Assembly (NCBI GenBank): GCA_026419775.2
Contig: JAOPGA020001201.1
Span: 1 to 53,977 of the forward strand
DNA: 53,977 nucleotides
From: Acrasis kona
Taxonomy: Eukaryota > Heterolobosea > Eutetramitea > Acrasida > Acrasidae
Direction of reading: 5' to 3'
Position numbers and translations under genes: made by a program. This document shows, in pieces, positions 28,944 to 38,243 of the stretch (position 1 is the first letter of the stretch; each line of letters starts with the position of its first letter). The notes under the pieces are model-generated. The model saw nothing but the letters and a program-made list of their open reading frames with translations. It was not told the DNA's origin and did no database searches.

Positions 28944-30095
28944 TCATCGGAGTCTCTGAAATTTTATATTTGATACTTCAATTTTGTGGTTGATTGAAGT
29001 TACTTTGCTGCAATTCGCCCCTTCGCTCATGACGAACCTAACATTGCTGGCGTAAAGGCAAGGATCTGCCCTCTCTTCTAACGATGGAATGTAAGGTGGA
29101 AAATGTGTCACTTCGACTCTCTGAAACAGCTGTGACATAACTTGAATAATGTGCCAGAAAACATTTCCGGACTCTACAAATGCAGGGTTTTGATATCTGT
29201 ATGGATATCTTATTACCACTGGCTGAACAGGATATCCCGGTACGAAAGCTCCGTTATGGAATTGTATCAGCATTCTGCCATTGCATGTTGTTCCTTCTGG
29301 AAACAACATCAAACGTGGTGGTTTACTGTCTTTGTTTACCATTGATGTATAGTAGTCATCGGATCGCTTTATAATCGCCGGAACCAATTGGCTCTTTGTA
29401 CTTTTTGACACGAATAGGACTTGGAGGCGCTTGGAGATTGTCGAAATGATTGGGTATTTTTGCAAGTCTCCTGTTGCAACAGCAGTAATCATTCCAAATT
29501 CGCTGGCCAATACCATTGGATCCATCAAGGAAATGTGATTACTGACAACAATAAATGGTGGTTTTCCGATTGATTTTTCATACTTGTCCTCTTGAGGCAT
29601 TAAACCTGGTTCGTCTACATCTTCAACCTCTGCTCCGATACTAGGAGTCGATGCCAACGGTGAAGTATTAGTGTTACTGTTAAGCTTGCTTCTGATAGAT
29701 GAAAGTTGCTCCTCAGTAATGTACACTCTCTTAATTTTGTAGACACCCATAACAAACAGGAAAAGTCTACATCCTGCCGGCAGTGTCTTTAATAACCATC
29801 TTCTCCACGATTTCATGTCCTGCAGTGTACATTGGCTTTTTCCGATGAAGGCGACAGTTGAAAATATGGCATAGATAATCGAAATTATTAACATTAATAC
29901 AAATCTGATTGGAAGCAAAAGGGATCCAACTATTAAAATCTTTGCGACATAAATAATTGGATTCTTTTCAGAAATGTCATATCTTCTCCAAGGCTCCAAT
30001 GACTTTTGTGCACCCATTGAAATATTTACGACCACATCATGTACTTTCTCTTCATGTACTTTTATGTCGTCCTCTGTGGCTGGGAAAACTTTCAT
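28944..30095 (-). CDS. LPCAT-like 1-acyl-glycerophospholipid acyltransferase
   Basis: 383 residues from ATG 30095. An N-terminal hydrophobic pair of segments (IIYVAKILIVGSLLLPIRFV and MLIISIIYAIFSTVAFIG, about residues 48-90) is followed by another near LLKTLPAGCRLFLFVMGVY. Acyltransferase motif I is VVSNHISLMDPMVL (NHx4D, about 184-197), and motif III is MLFPEGTTCNGR (about 270-281); the V/I-P-rich YPVQPVVIRYPY motif IV follows. The order matches the LPCAT1/2 and plant LPEAT group, integral ER or lipid-droplet enzymes that reacylate lysophospholipids. There is no EF-hand C-terminus as in animal LPCAT1/2. A charged insert rich in Ser, Thr and Asn separates the membrane part from motif I. Confidence 0.82.
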   Translation of the reverse strand: MKVFPATEDDIKVHEEKVHDVVVNISMGAQKSLEPWRRYDISEKNPIIYVAKILIVGSLLLPIRFVLMLIISIIYAIFSTVAFIGKSQCTLQDMKSWRRWLLKTLPAGCRLFLFVMGVYKIKRVYITEEQLSSIRSKLNSNTNTSPLASTPSIGAEVEDVDEPGLMPQEDKYEKSIGKPPFIVVSNHISLMDPMVLASEFGMITAVATGDLQKYPIISTISKRLQVLFVSKSTKSQLVPAIIKRSDDYYTSMVNKDSKPPRLMLFPEGTTCNGRMLIQFHNGAFVPGYPVQPVVIRYPYRYQNPAFVESGNVFWHIIQVMSQLFQRVEVTHFPPYIPSLEERADPCLYASNVRFVMSEGANCSKVTSINHKIEVSNIKFQRLR

Positions 30096-30791
30096 TTGAA
30101 TCTACAGTCAACCTATTATATTAACATTAAAACAACCTGAACATTGCTACATCAGAGAAAGTCTTTTAACTTCTCCATAATATAGGAAATAAAACACCCA
30201 AGCTGTGTAACACTTTTTATACGGCAATTAACAGTAGATATTTTTAACAGTAGGGAGTTCACAAAATATCAAACACAATTTATATAACATTTCATTCGAT
30301 ACATTTCTAGATCAATTAGGTTTTTACATTCCTTGTTTCATACTTTTACTTCGGTGGCTACGTCCTGATTCTTCTCGACCAAACATGCCATAGATTGTAA
30401 GGATCCTTTTGACATCAAAACTACCAGGTCTTGACCTAATAGTTTTGCCTATACTAGTGGGCCATCCACAATACGAAAACGTTTATTGGACAATATTTAG
30501 CTTTTGTCTTTTTGTCAGTGATTTGTTCGCAATTTACTAAAAGTAGGTCTTGCATTCCTCGAGAAGGTAGGTGAGAAATTGTCTTCCTCGAATATTTTAT
30601 CCATTTATTCAACCTTGAAGGTGTTTGTTGCTTATTATCTAGATACTTTTAACCTTTGGTAGAAGTTGAGTAGTAACTTCATAGACACTTGAATGTGGAG
30701 AGCTAAACCTATAACTTACTTCAATATCCAAAAGAAAAGAGAAACAAGTATACTACAAACAAAATTGATTTATGACTAACACCGACTTAAT
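30096..30791. other. Intergenic, 0.7 kb
   Basis: No ORF, RNA gene or repeat that I can support. It holds the upstream DNA of the acyltransferase gene and the 3' end of the next gene; both read leftward. Confidence 0.6.
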
Positions 30792-31739
30792 TTAACCGGC
30801 AATTGCATTCTTGTCTACAGAAGTACTCAATCTAGCGGCAAACGACTTTTCCTTCTCCTCAGTCTTGAATGTCAACTTGACCTTACCTTCTTCGGTGACG
30901 GTATTCTCATGTCTTGCGATGTGATCACTTACTACTTGTTCACTAACATTCTGTCTATTCTCTCTTTCTCTAATACCGTTTAGTACGCTCTGTAGACATC
31001 TCTTTGAGAAGACGTAATTATTGAAAACGATAACCTTGATGGTCATGTCCATTATCACGCTGATTCTTCCCTTAGTGAGGCACCCGCCTTGCACCTTCTC
31101 AACACCAACGTTTCCAGCCATCATGATGATCATTCCTACGTTCTTCATAGCGTTGTTGAAGTTAACTGACTGGGAGATTGGATACATGGTAATTTTCTTT
31201 TGCTTAGTTAACTGAACGTTGGATTGCTCTGCTTCAATGTTGTCGACAATGGCCTTTGAAGCAGCTGCTGCGACCTCATCAAAGTACTCCTGGGGGTCAA
31301 GGTTTGCGTCCGCATTGTCCATGCTGCAGTTCTCCGAGAAAGCATTGAAGATTTGAGTCTGGATGAACCTCTCCAAGTTGTTCTTCATCTTTTGGTACTT
31401 CTCGTCCATCTTGTTACCAACAAACTTTGACATAAGCCATGTGTCTAGTTTCTCGTTCTTGACACTGGCGATGGCACAACGGAAACCAGAGCATGCTTCG
31501 AACTGCTTGAGTCTTTCTACGACCTCTGGAGAATGGTAGATGATGTCCAAGACATCTGGAGCATTGGTGATGAAGGAGTCGTTGTTGATGAGGTCGATGA
31601 GTGGGAACTCGGTGAGTTCGAACTGGGTGGTGCCGTTGTTGTCAGTACCCTTCTCAAGCCTCTTCCTCAATTTCTTTCTGTAGCTGATGGCTTGTTCAAT
31701 GAGGATATTCTTCTTGATGGTACTGTACTGGGCTCCCAT
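30792..31739 (-). CDS. Unknown protein with N-myristoylation motif, probably highly expressed
   Basis: Intronless, 315 residues. The N-terminus MGAQYSTIKK fits the N-myristoylation consensus (Gly2, Ser6, basic after), suggesting a membrane-attached cytosolic protein. The rest looks mainly helical with two Gly/Met-rich hydrophobic patches (NVGMIIMMAGNVGVEK and ISVIMDMTIKVIVFNN), not long enough to be clear membrane spans. The C-terminal 60 residues are charged. Codon choice is unlike the neighbours: C-ending codons such as AAG, TTC, GTC and AAC dominate, as in highly expressed genes. The 5' flank is AT-rich. I recognise no family. Confidence 0.75.
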   Translation of the reverse strand: MGAQYSTIKKNILIEQAISYRKKLRKRLEKGTDNNGTTQFELTEFPLIDLINNDSFITNAPDVLDIIYHSPEVVERLKQFEACSGFRCAIASVKNEKLDTWLMSKFVGNKMDEKYQKMKNNLERFIQTQIFNAFSENCSMDNADANLDPQEYFDEVAAAASKAIVDNIEAEQSNVQLTKQKKITMYPISQSVNFNNAMKNVGMIIMMAGNVGVEKVQGGCLTKGRISVIMDMTIKVIVFNNYVFSKRCLQSVLNGIRERENRQNVSEQVVSDHIARHENTVTEEGKVKLTFKTEEKEKSFAARLSTSVDKNAIAG

Positions 31740-32005
31740 TGTTTTGTGCTTGCTTTGGTTGGACTATTTCAATGTTCTTTCGCTATTTATATCTAGGTCT
31801 GTAATGTATCGTAGTGCGATAGGATTCAAGTATTACTTAATTCGTGGTGAGAAGTCCTTTTTATAACGTTAATCATTCCAAATCAAAGCATAATCTTCTA
31901 ACTTTATCTCAACGGACAAAGGAGATGTTTCACACGACGGAATAGGAAGGTGTGTCTATCCATTTTAATCCTCCGGAGGATAACAAACTGTAAAACTTTC
32001 GAGTC

Positions 32006-32549
32006 ATGACAATCATATATGCGAGTATCATTGACTATTCAGATAGCTCTGTCAAGGGCCAGTATCCGTCGAAGAACAACAATTTTGCAGAGTTCATAAC
32101 CAAGAAGATCGTACCGCGTATCAATGGTCAAGAGCACAGTCGCTCATTCACTCTATCGAAATATGACTTTAACTACACGCTAAGTAAAGGTCTTCTTTAT
32201 TTTTGCGTCTCGGAAAATGCCTCAAACAAGGTTTGCGCCGCCATGATTGAAGAACTACAGGCATTCTTCCTAAGACATCCCATTGGAGGGTACATTGACA
32301 CTGAAAAAGTGAACCAAATTCTAAAAGAAAAGATTCTATACTATAACGATAATACCAACGACAAGGTTATTGCCATAATGAAGAACGGACAAAAGGAAAA
32401 CGACGATTTTGACAACATGGGTAAGCAACTGACTATCGCTCAGGTATCAATAACATTTTCTAGATAAGGCATTTTATGGAGAGAAACTAACATTTGATGG
32501 AAAGTCTACTTACGTGATGAAGGAAGGCTCATGGTGTGTGATAGCTTAA
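32006..32549 (+). CDS. Longin-domain protein without membrane anchor (2 exons)
   Basis: Exons 32006-32420 and 32464-32549 (43-nt GTAAG...CTAG intron) give 166 residues. Residues 1 to about 110 fit a longin fold as in VAMP7/Ykt6-type R-SNAREs: MTIIYASIIDYS, FNYTLSKGLLYFCVSE, and a long helix CAAMIEELQAFFLRH. The next 40 residues (NDKVIAIMKNGQKENDDFDN) resemble the beginning of an R-SNARE helix. It then turns into an unrelated tail (AFYGEKLTFDG to SWCVIA) with no transmembrane segment and no CAAX box. It could be a regulatory longin, a trafficking-complex subunit or a remnant VAMP. An unspliced reading would stop at 32467 with 153 residues. Confidence 0.65.
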
Positions 32550-33747
32550 GAATAAAAAAGTAGATAAATAAAGTTTTGCAATTAAGGTTGTTCTTTTTAA
32601 ATGTAACATCATCTACTCTTATTTCGCCTCCAACTCATCAAATCTAGTGACTGAGGAGGTATTCGGTCATGGTTCTTTATTGTGATGACGTAAAGCATCT
32701 GTTACAGCACTCTTTGTTGATATCAGTGAAGTCAAACTTAATTTCGCCCTATTATTGTATTAATAAGTTACAATGATTTAGTTAACGTGTTCAGATAGCT
32801 CATCAAACTCTGATGTCTTACATACACGATCAAATAAACAAGATTCATGCGCATGCCTCGCCCTGCTAAACAAATATCAAACACACGTTTTGGTAATAGT
32901 CCCAAGTCGCATCACATAATAATTCGGAAAGCGAATATAGCTCGTTTTCAATTAAAAAGTGGAGATAAAATTAATTCGCCGGCAAATATTTAAGCTTCTA
33001 CTCAAGTAGCGCCATGATATTCTGCCTCAGTGTTGAGTTTATAAGTACATTTTGATCGAACAACAGAAATCGACGGTTCGAAGATTGTTTAAATTGAAAT
33101 GTAAGGTGTGCATAAATTATTGCATGTCCAGCAAACGAATCATTGGCCATCACATTTTTAATAATACAGAATTCTTTTGAGGCGAGATTTATACAAAGTT
33201 CGGTATATTTTCATGTATGAGGATAACACGAATTTTTTAAATAATACCGCAGAGCGTACAGGCAGTTCTGTATTGAATTACCTAAAGGCGTGTCCTGTAA
33301 ATCGTTCCTCCACAGTTTCGTCACGAAACTTATTGTTACTGCATTTTCATTTGTAAATGTTGTGCTCATCCAACAATTTATTGCAATGGTTTTGAAGGGA
33401 TTGATTGCATCGAATGTTTGATTTTGTTGGCGATAGTAAAAATTCTGGAGGGTGCTTGTGGTGTAATTATTGGCCATTCAACTTCGGTGCTGAAAGCTCA
33501 TGAGGTATTTTGATGACCTCCATCACGAATCATTTGATGTTGTAAAGTATTCCCAACTGACTTATAAGGTCGATGCGCAACACAATCGCATACACCCATT
33601 TTTTTTTAATTTTTTGCTGGTTTAAAGCACAGTGACAAGAAGCAAGAACCATTAATAATATTGTGAGAGTGTAGTTGTAGCAACCCAATAGCAGCGGTAG
33701 TTTAGACTATACTCTGTATCAAAATAACAAGGACATTTAACACTTTG
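32550..33747. other. Intergenic, 1.2 kb, with one doubtful ORF
   Basis: No clear gene. A minus-strand frame 33211-33477 (88 codons, ATG start) is the only candidate; it has ordinary composition but no recognisable domain and no supporting signals. A GTGATGA box near 32681 followed by CTGA near 32808 is too loose to call a snoRNA. The rest is AT-rich. Confidence 0.4.
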
Positions 33748-34819
33748 CTACCGATTAAAAGTTTCATTTTTTATTTTTTGAAGAGTGGATTTTCGTCTCT
33801 CGGTCGCCTTGTTGTAGTTGGCCCTCTCTATTAATAAAAATTCGGCGCTCGGCCTATTGGCCGACACGACGCTCCGTGTAGGTATCGGATCTTGATTTGG
33901 TGCTCTTACCATTCTGAATTTGAACACCATGGGTCCATTTTCACACAACCTCTCCGACCAATATCCAGTCACCTACATACAGTTACATGAAAGTTGAAAA
34001 AAAAGCATACAAAGTAAATTCCATCATAACGATAATTCTGTACAGGTGAATACTTTGTACCTAGTTTATTTCCTCTGACCAATCGAACTGGTATTCTCCT
34101 ATCGTGGTTACATTTGAGCGATAAATTATAGTCGGTTAACAGTTGGTCTTGGTCAGGACCACCACCCTGTAAAGTTAGACGCATTAAATCTGATTACAAC
34201 TTACTTGTCCGCTATAAATCATAACGTCTCCATAATCTTCCTCGTGATAACCTCCTTTGTTCGAGGCCACCACAGAAGCGGCTGGAATGTTATTTTTACC
34301 ATTAATGGCCTGTTGTAGCGGTGTGTGGATTCCGACAGAACTACATTCGGATCTGTGCGAGAAAGTTTGGAACAGAGTTCCAACGTGACCATACACTTTA
34401 TTATCTATTCCCGGGAGGGTAACTCTTGTCATCCACCTATCTGTGTTTTGAGGAATAAACAACGAGTCAATCTCCTCCACTTTTTTACTGTAGTTGGAAA
34501 GCAGAGCATTAGAGGCATTAAGGATGCTACGTTCAGATTTAACCTGTACGCCTGGCTCTTGTTTTGGAGGTATGTTGTCGGTGGATGAACTGGCAGGGCC
34601 GCTGACTGATTGTTGTGTGTTGTGTGTAAATTTGGATTCAACTCCAGGTTTTTTTGGTATCCGACGTATTAGAGGTTGGATAGTTATATTACATGATTTT
34701 AATTCGTTCAATGGGACTATTTGAAGGACGTCGGTTGTTGTGACGGGCTGTTGTACGGGCACTTGTATAGGTTCTTCATCACTTTCGTCGTCTAGTAATA
34801 AAAATTTTCTTTTTTTCAT
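33748..34819 (-). CDS. SRA-YDG domain protein, putative methylated-DNA reader (3 exons)
   Basis: Exons 34205-34819, 34011-34166 and 33748-33972 (two 38-nt introns) give 331 residues. Residues 1 to about 115 are acidic to basic and probably disordered (LLDDESDEEP, RRIPKKPG). An SRA domain fills about 140-300: YGHVGTLFQTFSHR, GIHTPLQQAING, ASVVASNKGGYHEEDYGDVMIYSG, GGGPDQDQLLTDYNLSL, IPVRLVRGNKL and YRYDGIYFVTGYW, the last being the YDG motif. SRA domains flip out 5-methylcytosine or hydroxymethylcytosine in UHRF1, plant SUVH proteins and bacterial restriction enzymes. Here neither RING, PHD nor SET domain accompanies it. It suggests that this organism uses cytosine modification; that step is inference. 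Confidence 0.85.
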
Positions 34820-35057
34820 GTCAAGAACCTATATGTAACGGCCTGTATATTGATTTGAAGAATACTGGTTGACATCAAATATTCTATTTGCAACGACAAT
34901 AAAAATTCAACTTTTTGCAATGTGTATGATTACAAAAGCTCTTTACCCTTGTGTATGTCAATAGCACATTTATTTTAGCGATCCTTTTAATTTCAGTGAA
35001 GTCGTCCTTTTTGATAAACTATAATTAAAAGTTATTTTTGATCAAGCGATATTAAAA

Positions 35058-36302
35058 ATGTCTAGAATAGCAGTCACGTCACTATCGTACATCGGTCACA
35101 TCCATCCAGCGTCGTCAATTGGTGCAGAAATGAAAAGCAGGGGTCATCAAGTATTTTATTTTGCAATCAAGGATTATGGGAAGATTGTAGAAAGCGCTGG
35201 TCTGGAATATATTCCAATTGGTGAGAGGGAGTGTCCTATTGGTTTCAAAGATAAGAGAGACGAGTTACTAAGCACACTGTCATCATTTGACGCAATGAAG
35301 AAGAACATGGATAACTTTGTACTCGACTACAACATCATTCTAAACGAACTACCAGACTTGATTAAAAAACACAAAATTGATCTGCTCATTGCAGATTCCA
35401 CCTTATACGCTGCACCTGCTGTTGCAGAACATTGTGGTATTCCCTTCGTTACAATCGACTGCATATCTCCAGTAGTGGTAGAAAGCAGTGCAGCATGTGA
35501 CATGACAGATTGGGAACATATTAACACTTGGTGGGCCAGACCACGCAATTGGCTTAGTTATAGATTGGTACTGAGAGCATTTCAACCTTGTGTAGAAGCT
35601 ACCAATATAAAGAGAAAAGGGTGGAATTTACATCCCATTACCCAACCATTTATGGACGAAACAATTACTCGTATTTCACAAATGCCAAAGTTTGTTGATT
35701 TCCCTAGGGAATGGTGGCCACAAAATTTCCATCACACTGGACCATTTTTCAAACAAGATGCACGCATGAAACATGACTTTCCTTGGGATAAACTAAACGG
35801 TAAACCCATTGTGTACGCTTCTATGGGATCGTTATTTAGCGGATCACATGGCTCTCTAAGTTTAATCACTCAGGCCGTATCACCGATGGATGTACAATTA
35901 GTTCTAACATTAGGAGGTCAAACCAACGACATTATAAATGAGGACCTCGGGTCACACGTTGTGGTTGAGAATGCACCACAGTTGGATTTGCTTGAGAAAG
36001 CTTCATTGTTCATCACTCATGGCGGTCAAAATTCAATGCTGGAGGGATTGGCGAAAGGAGTCCCCATGGTCATCATACCAGTCACAAGCGATCAGTTTGG
36101 AAATGCGAATAGGATCAAACTATATGGTTCTGGCGAAAGGTTGAGTTTGTCAGGGTTGAATCCAGAGTTATTGAGATCCACCGTTGAGAAGGTTATGAGT
36201 CATGAAAGTTATACGATAAAAGCAAAACAAGCAAAGCAGCTTATAAGCGAAACGAATGGATTGAAACGTGCTGCAGATATTATAGAGAATAAATTAAAAT
36301 AA
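35058..36302 (+). CDS. Bacterial-type UDP-glycosyltransferase (GT1, MGT/YjiC/CrtX-like)
   Basis: Intronless, 414 residues. The N-terminal Rossmann domain starts RIAVTSLSYIGHIHPASSIG, with the catalytic His of the GHIHP motif typical of GT1 enzymes. The C-terminal donor-binding part has VVVENAPQLDLLEKASLFITHGGQNSMLEG then GVPMVIIPVTSDQFGNA, ending in the Asp-Gln-like acceptor pair region. The layout is that of bacterial macrolide and zeaxanthin glycosyltransferases. There is no signal peptide and no C-terminal membrane anchor, so it differs from animal UGTs. Absence of introns and bacterial-style architecture suggest horizontal acquisition, but codon use matches its neighbours, so a transfer would be old. 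Acceptor unknown. Confidence 0.85.
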   Translation: MSRIAVTSLSYIGHIHPASSIGAEMKSRGHQVFYFAIKDYGKIVESAGLEYIPIGERECPIGFKDKRDELLSTLSSFDAMKKNMDNFVLDYNIILNELPDLIKKHKIDLLIADSTLYAAPAVAEHCGIPFVTIDCISPVVVESSAACDMTDWEHINTWWARPRNWLSYRLVLRAFQPCVEATNIKRKGWNLHPITQPFMDETITRISQMPKFVDFPREWWPQNFHHTGPFFKQDARMKHDFPWDKLNGKPIVYASMGSLFSGSHGSLSLITQAVSPMDVQLVLTLGGQTNDIINEDLGSHVVVENAPQLDLLEKASLFITHGGQNSMLEGLAKGVPMVIIPVTSDQFGNANRIKLYGSGERLSLSGLNPELLRSTVEKVMSHESYTIKAKQAKQLISETNGLKRAADIIENKLK

Positions 36303-36376
36303 AATGTGATTTAGTCGGATGATCAAGTACAATATATTTACAGTAAACAAGATTTAAAATCTTCAATAAAAATTTA

Positions 36377-37360
36377 TTAAACATCAGTCATCTCCACCTC
36401 ATTTTCAACGCGTTGCCATTCATTTAATTTCTTAATGTAATGCACTCTAGCACCAGCACATGCAATACAAGAGATTGCAGGAATTAATATGATGACGGTG
36501 AAGGCGGCAGCATTGATGAGTGCGGTTAACGGGTGGAACTTTCCGCTCGTGAACAATTCTGTTACTGTCAATCCAACTTCTGCGGCTAATTTGACGCAAA
36601 TGATTATAATGAATAGCTTCAATAAGATGGATTGCACTCTTAGGCTCAATCTAGCGGAAGAACTTGCGATACCGAAGCAGCTGATGCAGATGTTTACTAT
36701 TTGGAGCACTGTACCCGCGTATAAAAATGTGCTTCGGTCTCTATTTGGGTAAAATTGTTCTACGATATCTGCGTCTGCGTTAGTTATTATGATGTAAATG
36801 TCCCATGCGAGCGCAAGAAGATTGCTGATGAGCATCAAAATGGAAACGACGAGGATGGTAATTCCTAGCGCTCTTGTGGCCTTACTACTGGTACCTACTG
36901 CGACTGGTATTTGTGGAGAGGCAATGTATGCAGGTTGTTCGGTTATATGAGTTAAAGGTTGTTGTGCGGGGATGAATCGTGAACTCTCGTCTATTGGTTC
37001 GATTATCCAATACTGAGTGGCCATGTACTGAGCATTGCCAAGACTTAGTACACCGGCGTCATCTACTTGCAATAATTTGTTGACGCTTCTACTTTCCAGC
37101 ACGACAGTGCTTCCACCGGTGGCACCGATTTTCCAATGGTGATCTCTGTTGTTCATGTCAGCTGGCTCGAGAGTCAAGATTTCCTCATTATTAACCGTTA
37201 GTTTCGCAGTAAGATCTTGTCCGGAGGCTCTATAAACAATGCGATGAAATCCGTGTTGTATTTCAACCATATCCCATAATGGTTGTGTGCTAGTTGGATC
37301 TACTACCGCCCACGGTAGTTCTAGTGGCTGATTGGTGTGAGCAGATACTATAAAACTCAT
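36377..37360 (-). CDS. Beta-trefoil (lectin-like) domain fused to four membrane helices
   Basis: Intronless, 327 residues. Residues about 25-125 have short repeated strands around W/F, G and D (PLWDMVEIQHGFHRIVYRAS, NKLLQVDDAGVLSLG, ATQYWIIEP), the pattern of a ricin-B-like beta-trefoil, a fold that usually binds sugars. A Pro-rich linker leads to four hydrophobic segments: LGITILVVSILMLISNLLAL, FLYAGTVLQIVNICISCFG, SILLKLFIIIICVKLAAEV and AAFTVIILIPAISCIACAG, ending in a charged tail. There is no signal peptide, so the lectin-like part is predicted to be cytosolic. The fold call is by eye and moderate. Its stop lies 74 bp from that of the glycosyltransferase, with a shared AATAAA/TTTATT element. 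Confidence 0.6.
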   Translation of the reverse strand: MSFIVSAHTNQPLELPWAVVDPTSTQPLWDMVEIQHGFHRIVYRASGQDLTAKLTVNNEEILTLEPADMNNRDHHWKIGATGGSTVVLESRSVNKLLQVDDAGVLSLGNAQYMATQYWIIEPIDESSRFIPAQQPLTHITEQPAYIASPQIPVAVGTSSKATRALGITILVVSILMLISNLLALAWDIYIIITNADADIVEQFYPNRDRSTFLYAGTVLQIVNICISCFGIASSSARLSLRVQSILLKLFIIIICVKLAAEVGLTVTELFTSGKFHPLTALINAAAFTVIILIPAISCIACAGARVHYIKKLNEWQRVENEVEMTDV

Positions 37361-38243
37361 ATTTCTTTGTTAGATAGAATCATCTATTTGGAACTCCGGA
37401 AAATAATGCGGCGCAAAGAATTACAAAAAGTTTTTTTTTTCATTTTTTCGATATAACATATTTTTAGAAATGACATTAAGTAAATGAATATTTTATAACT
37501 TTCATAGTTGATTGTTTAACGGTATATTTAGTGGTTGTTGATATAATCAATATTCAGACAGTGATGAAGACACACAACGAATAAACCACAACATTAATAG
37601 GAGATTTCCATGAGTTACCAAATTACAGTTATTGACTAACTAGGGGAGACATACGACAATGGACATACAAGTCATACAAATTTTACTTGTTACAAGCCAT
37701 AGATCGCTGTTGATTATAAACAGTATTCAAAAGCACATTCACAACACCAAGTACCTTTCAGCTTCTTTAACGAAAAGGAAGATAGTACGAAGACATTAGA
37801 TGCGAGAAGAAAGATTTGAATTAATGGATCAACACATTCTATATCTTGTAATCACATATCACACTACTACAGAGCAACCTATTAGACATTATAAAGGGAC
37901 TTTATTACGACAGGAATACAAGCCGCAACTTATATTGTAGTTACGGTGGGGCTCTGCTTATAAAGAAAACTCTTTAGGAGAGGTTCGATCGAGCCATGAT
38001 ATAATGCGTTGGACTATAGCCATTAAATAAAAGTCTTAATTTCACCATCTTCAGCATGCTTTTCTAAACCAAATTGAATTATATTGAATCATTATGTAAC
38101 GCTCAGTGAATTTTCTTAAGACATCGTTCCTGACGACAACGTCTGGTACCTTTGCAACGAGATTCCGTCCTCATGTGAACTTTTCCAACCAGTTGAGTTG
38201 GTTAAAGAACTATTACAAGAAATTGCAACAAAATCAAGTCCGG
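37361..38243. other. Intergenic, 0.9 kb
   Basis: No gene seen. GGTTCGATCGAGCC near 37987 recalls a tRNA T-loop, but no acceptor, D or anticodon stems can be built around it on either strand. The 3' part carries an ATG-less open frame running into the next gene, which may be its 5' leader. Confidence 0.5.

Noticed and set aside
32444-32468. A 25-nt intron in the longin gene
   Set aside because: A standard 43-nt GTAAG...CTAG intron at 32421-32463 gives the same downstream frame and fits the size class of all other introns.
32681-32811. C/D-box snoRNA from GTGATGA and CTGA
   Set aside because: The boxes are about 125 nt apart, no terminal stem is seen, and both words are common by chance.
37930-38010. 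GGTTCGATCGAGCC as a tRNA T-loop or tRNA remnant
   Set aside because: The flanking bases do not pair into a T-stem and no other cloverleaf arm can be built on either strand.
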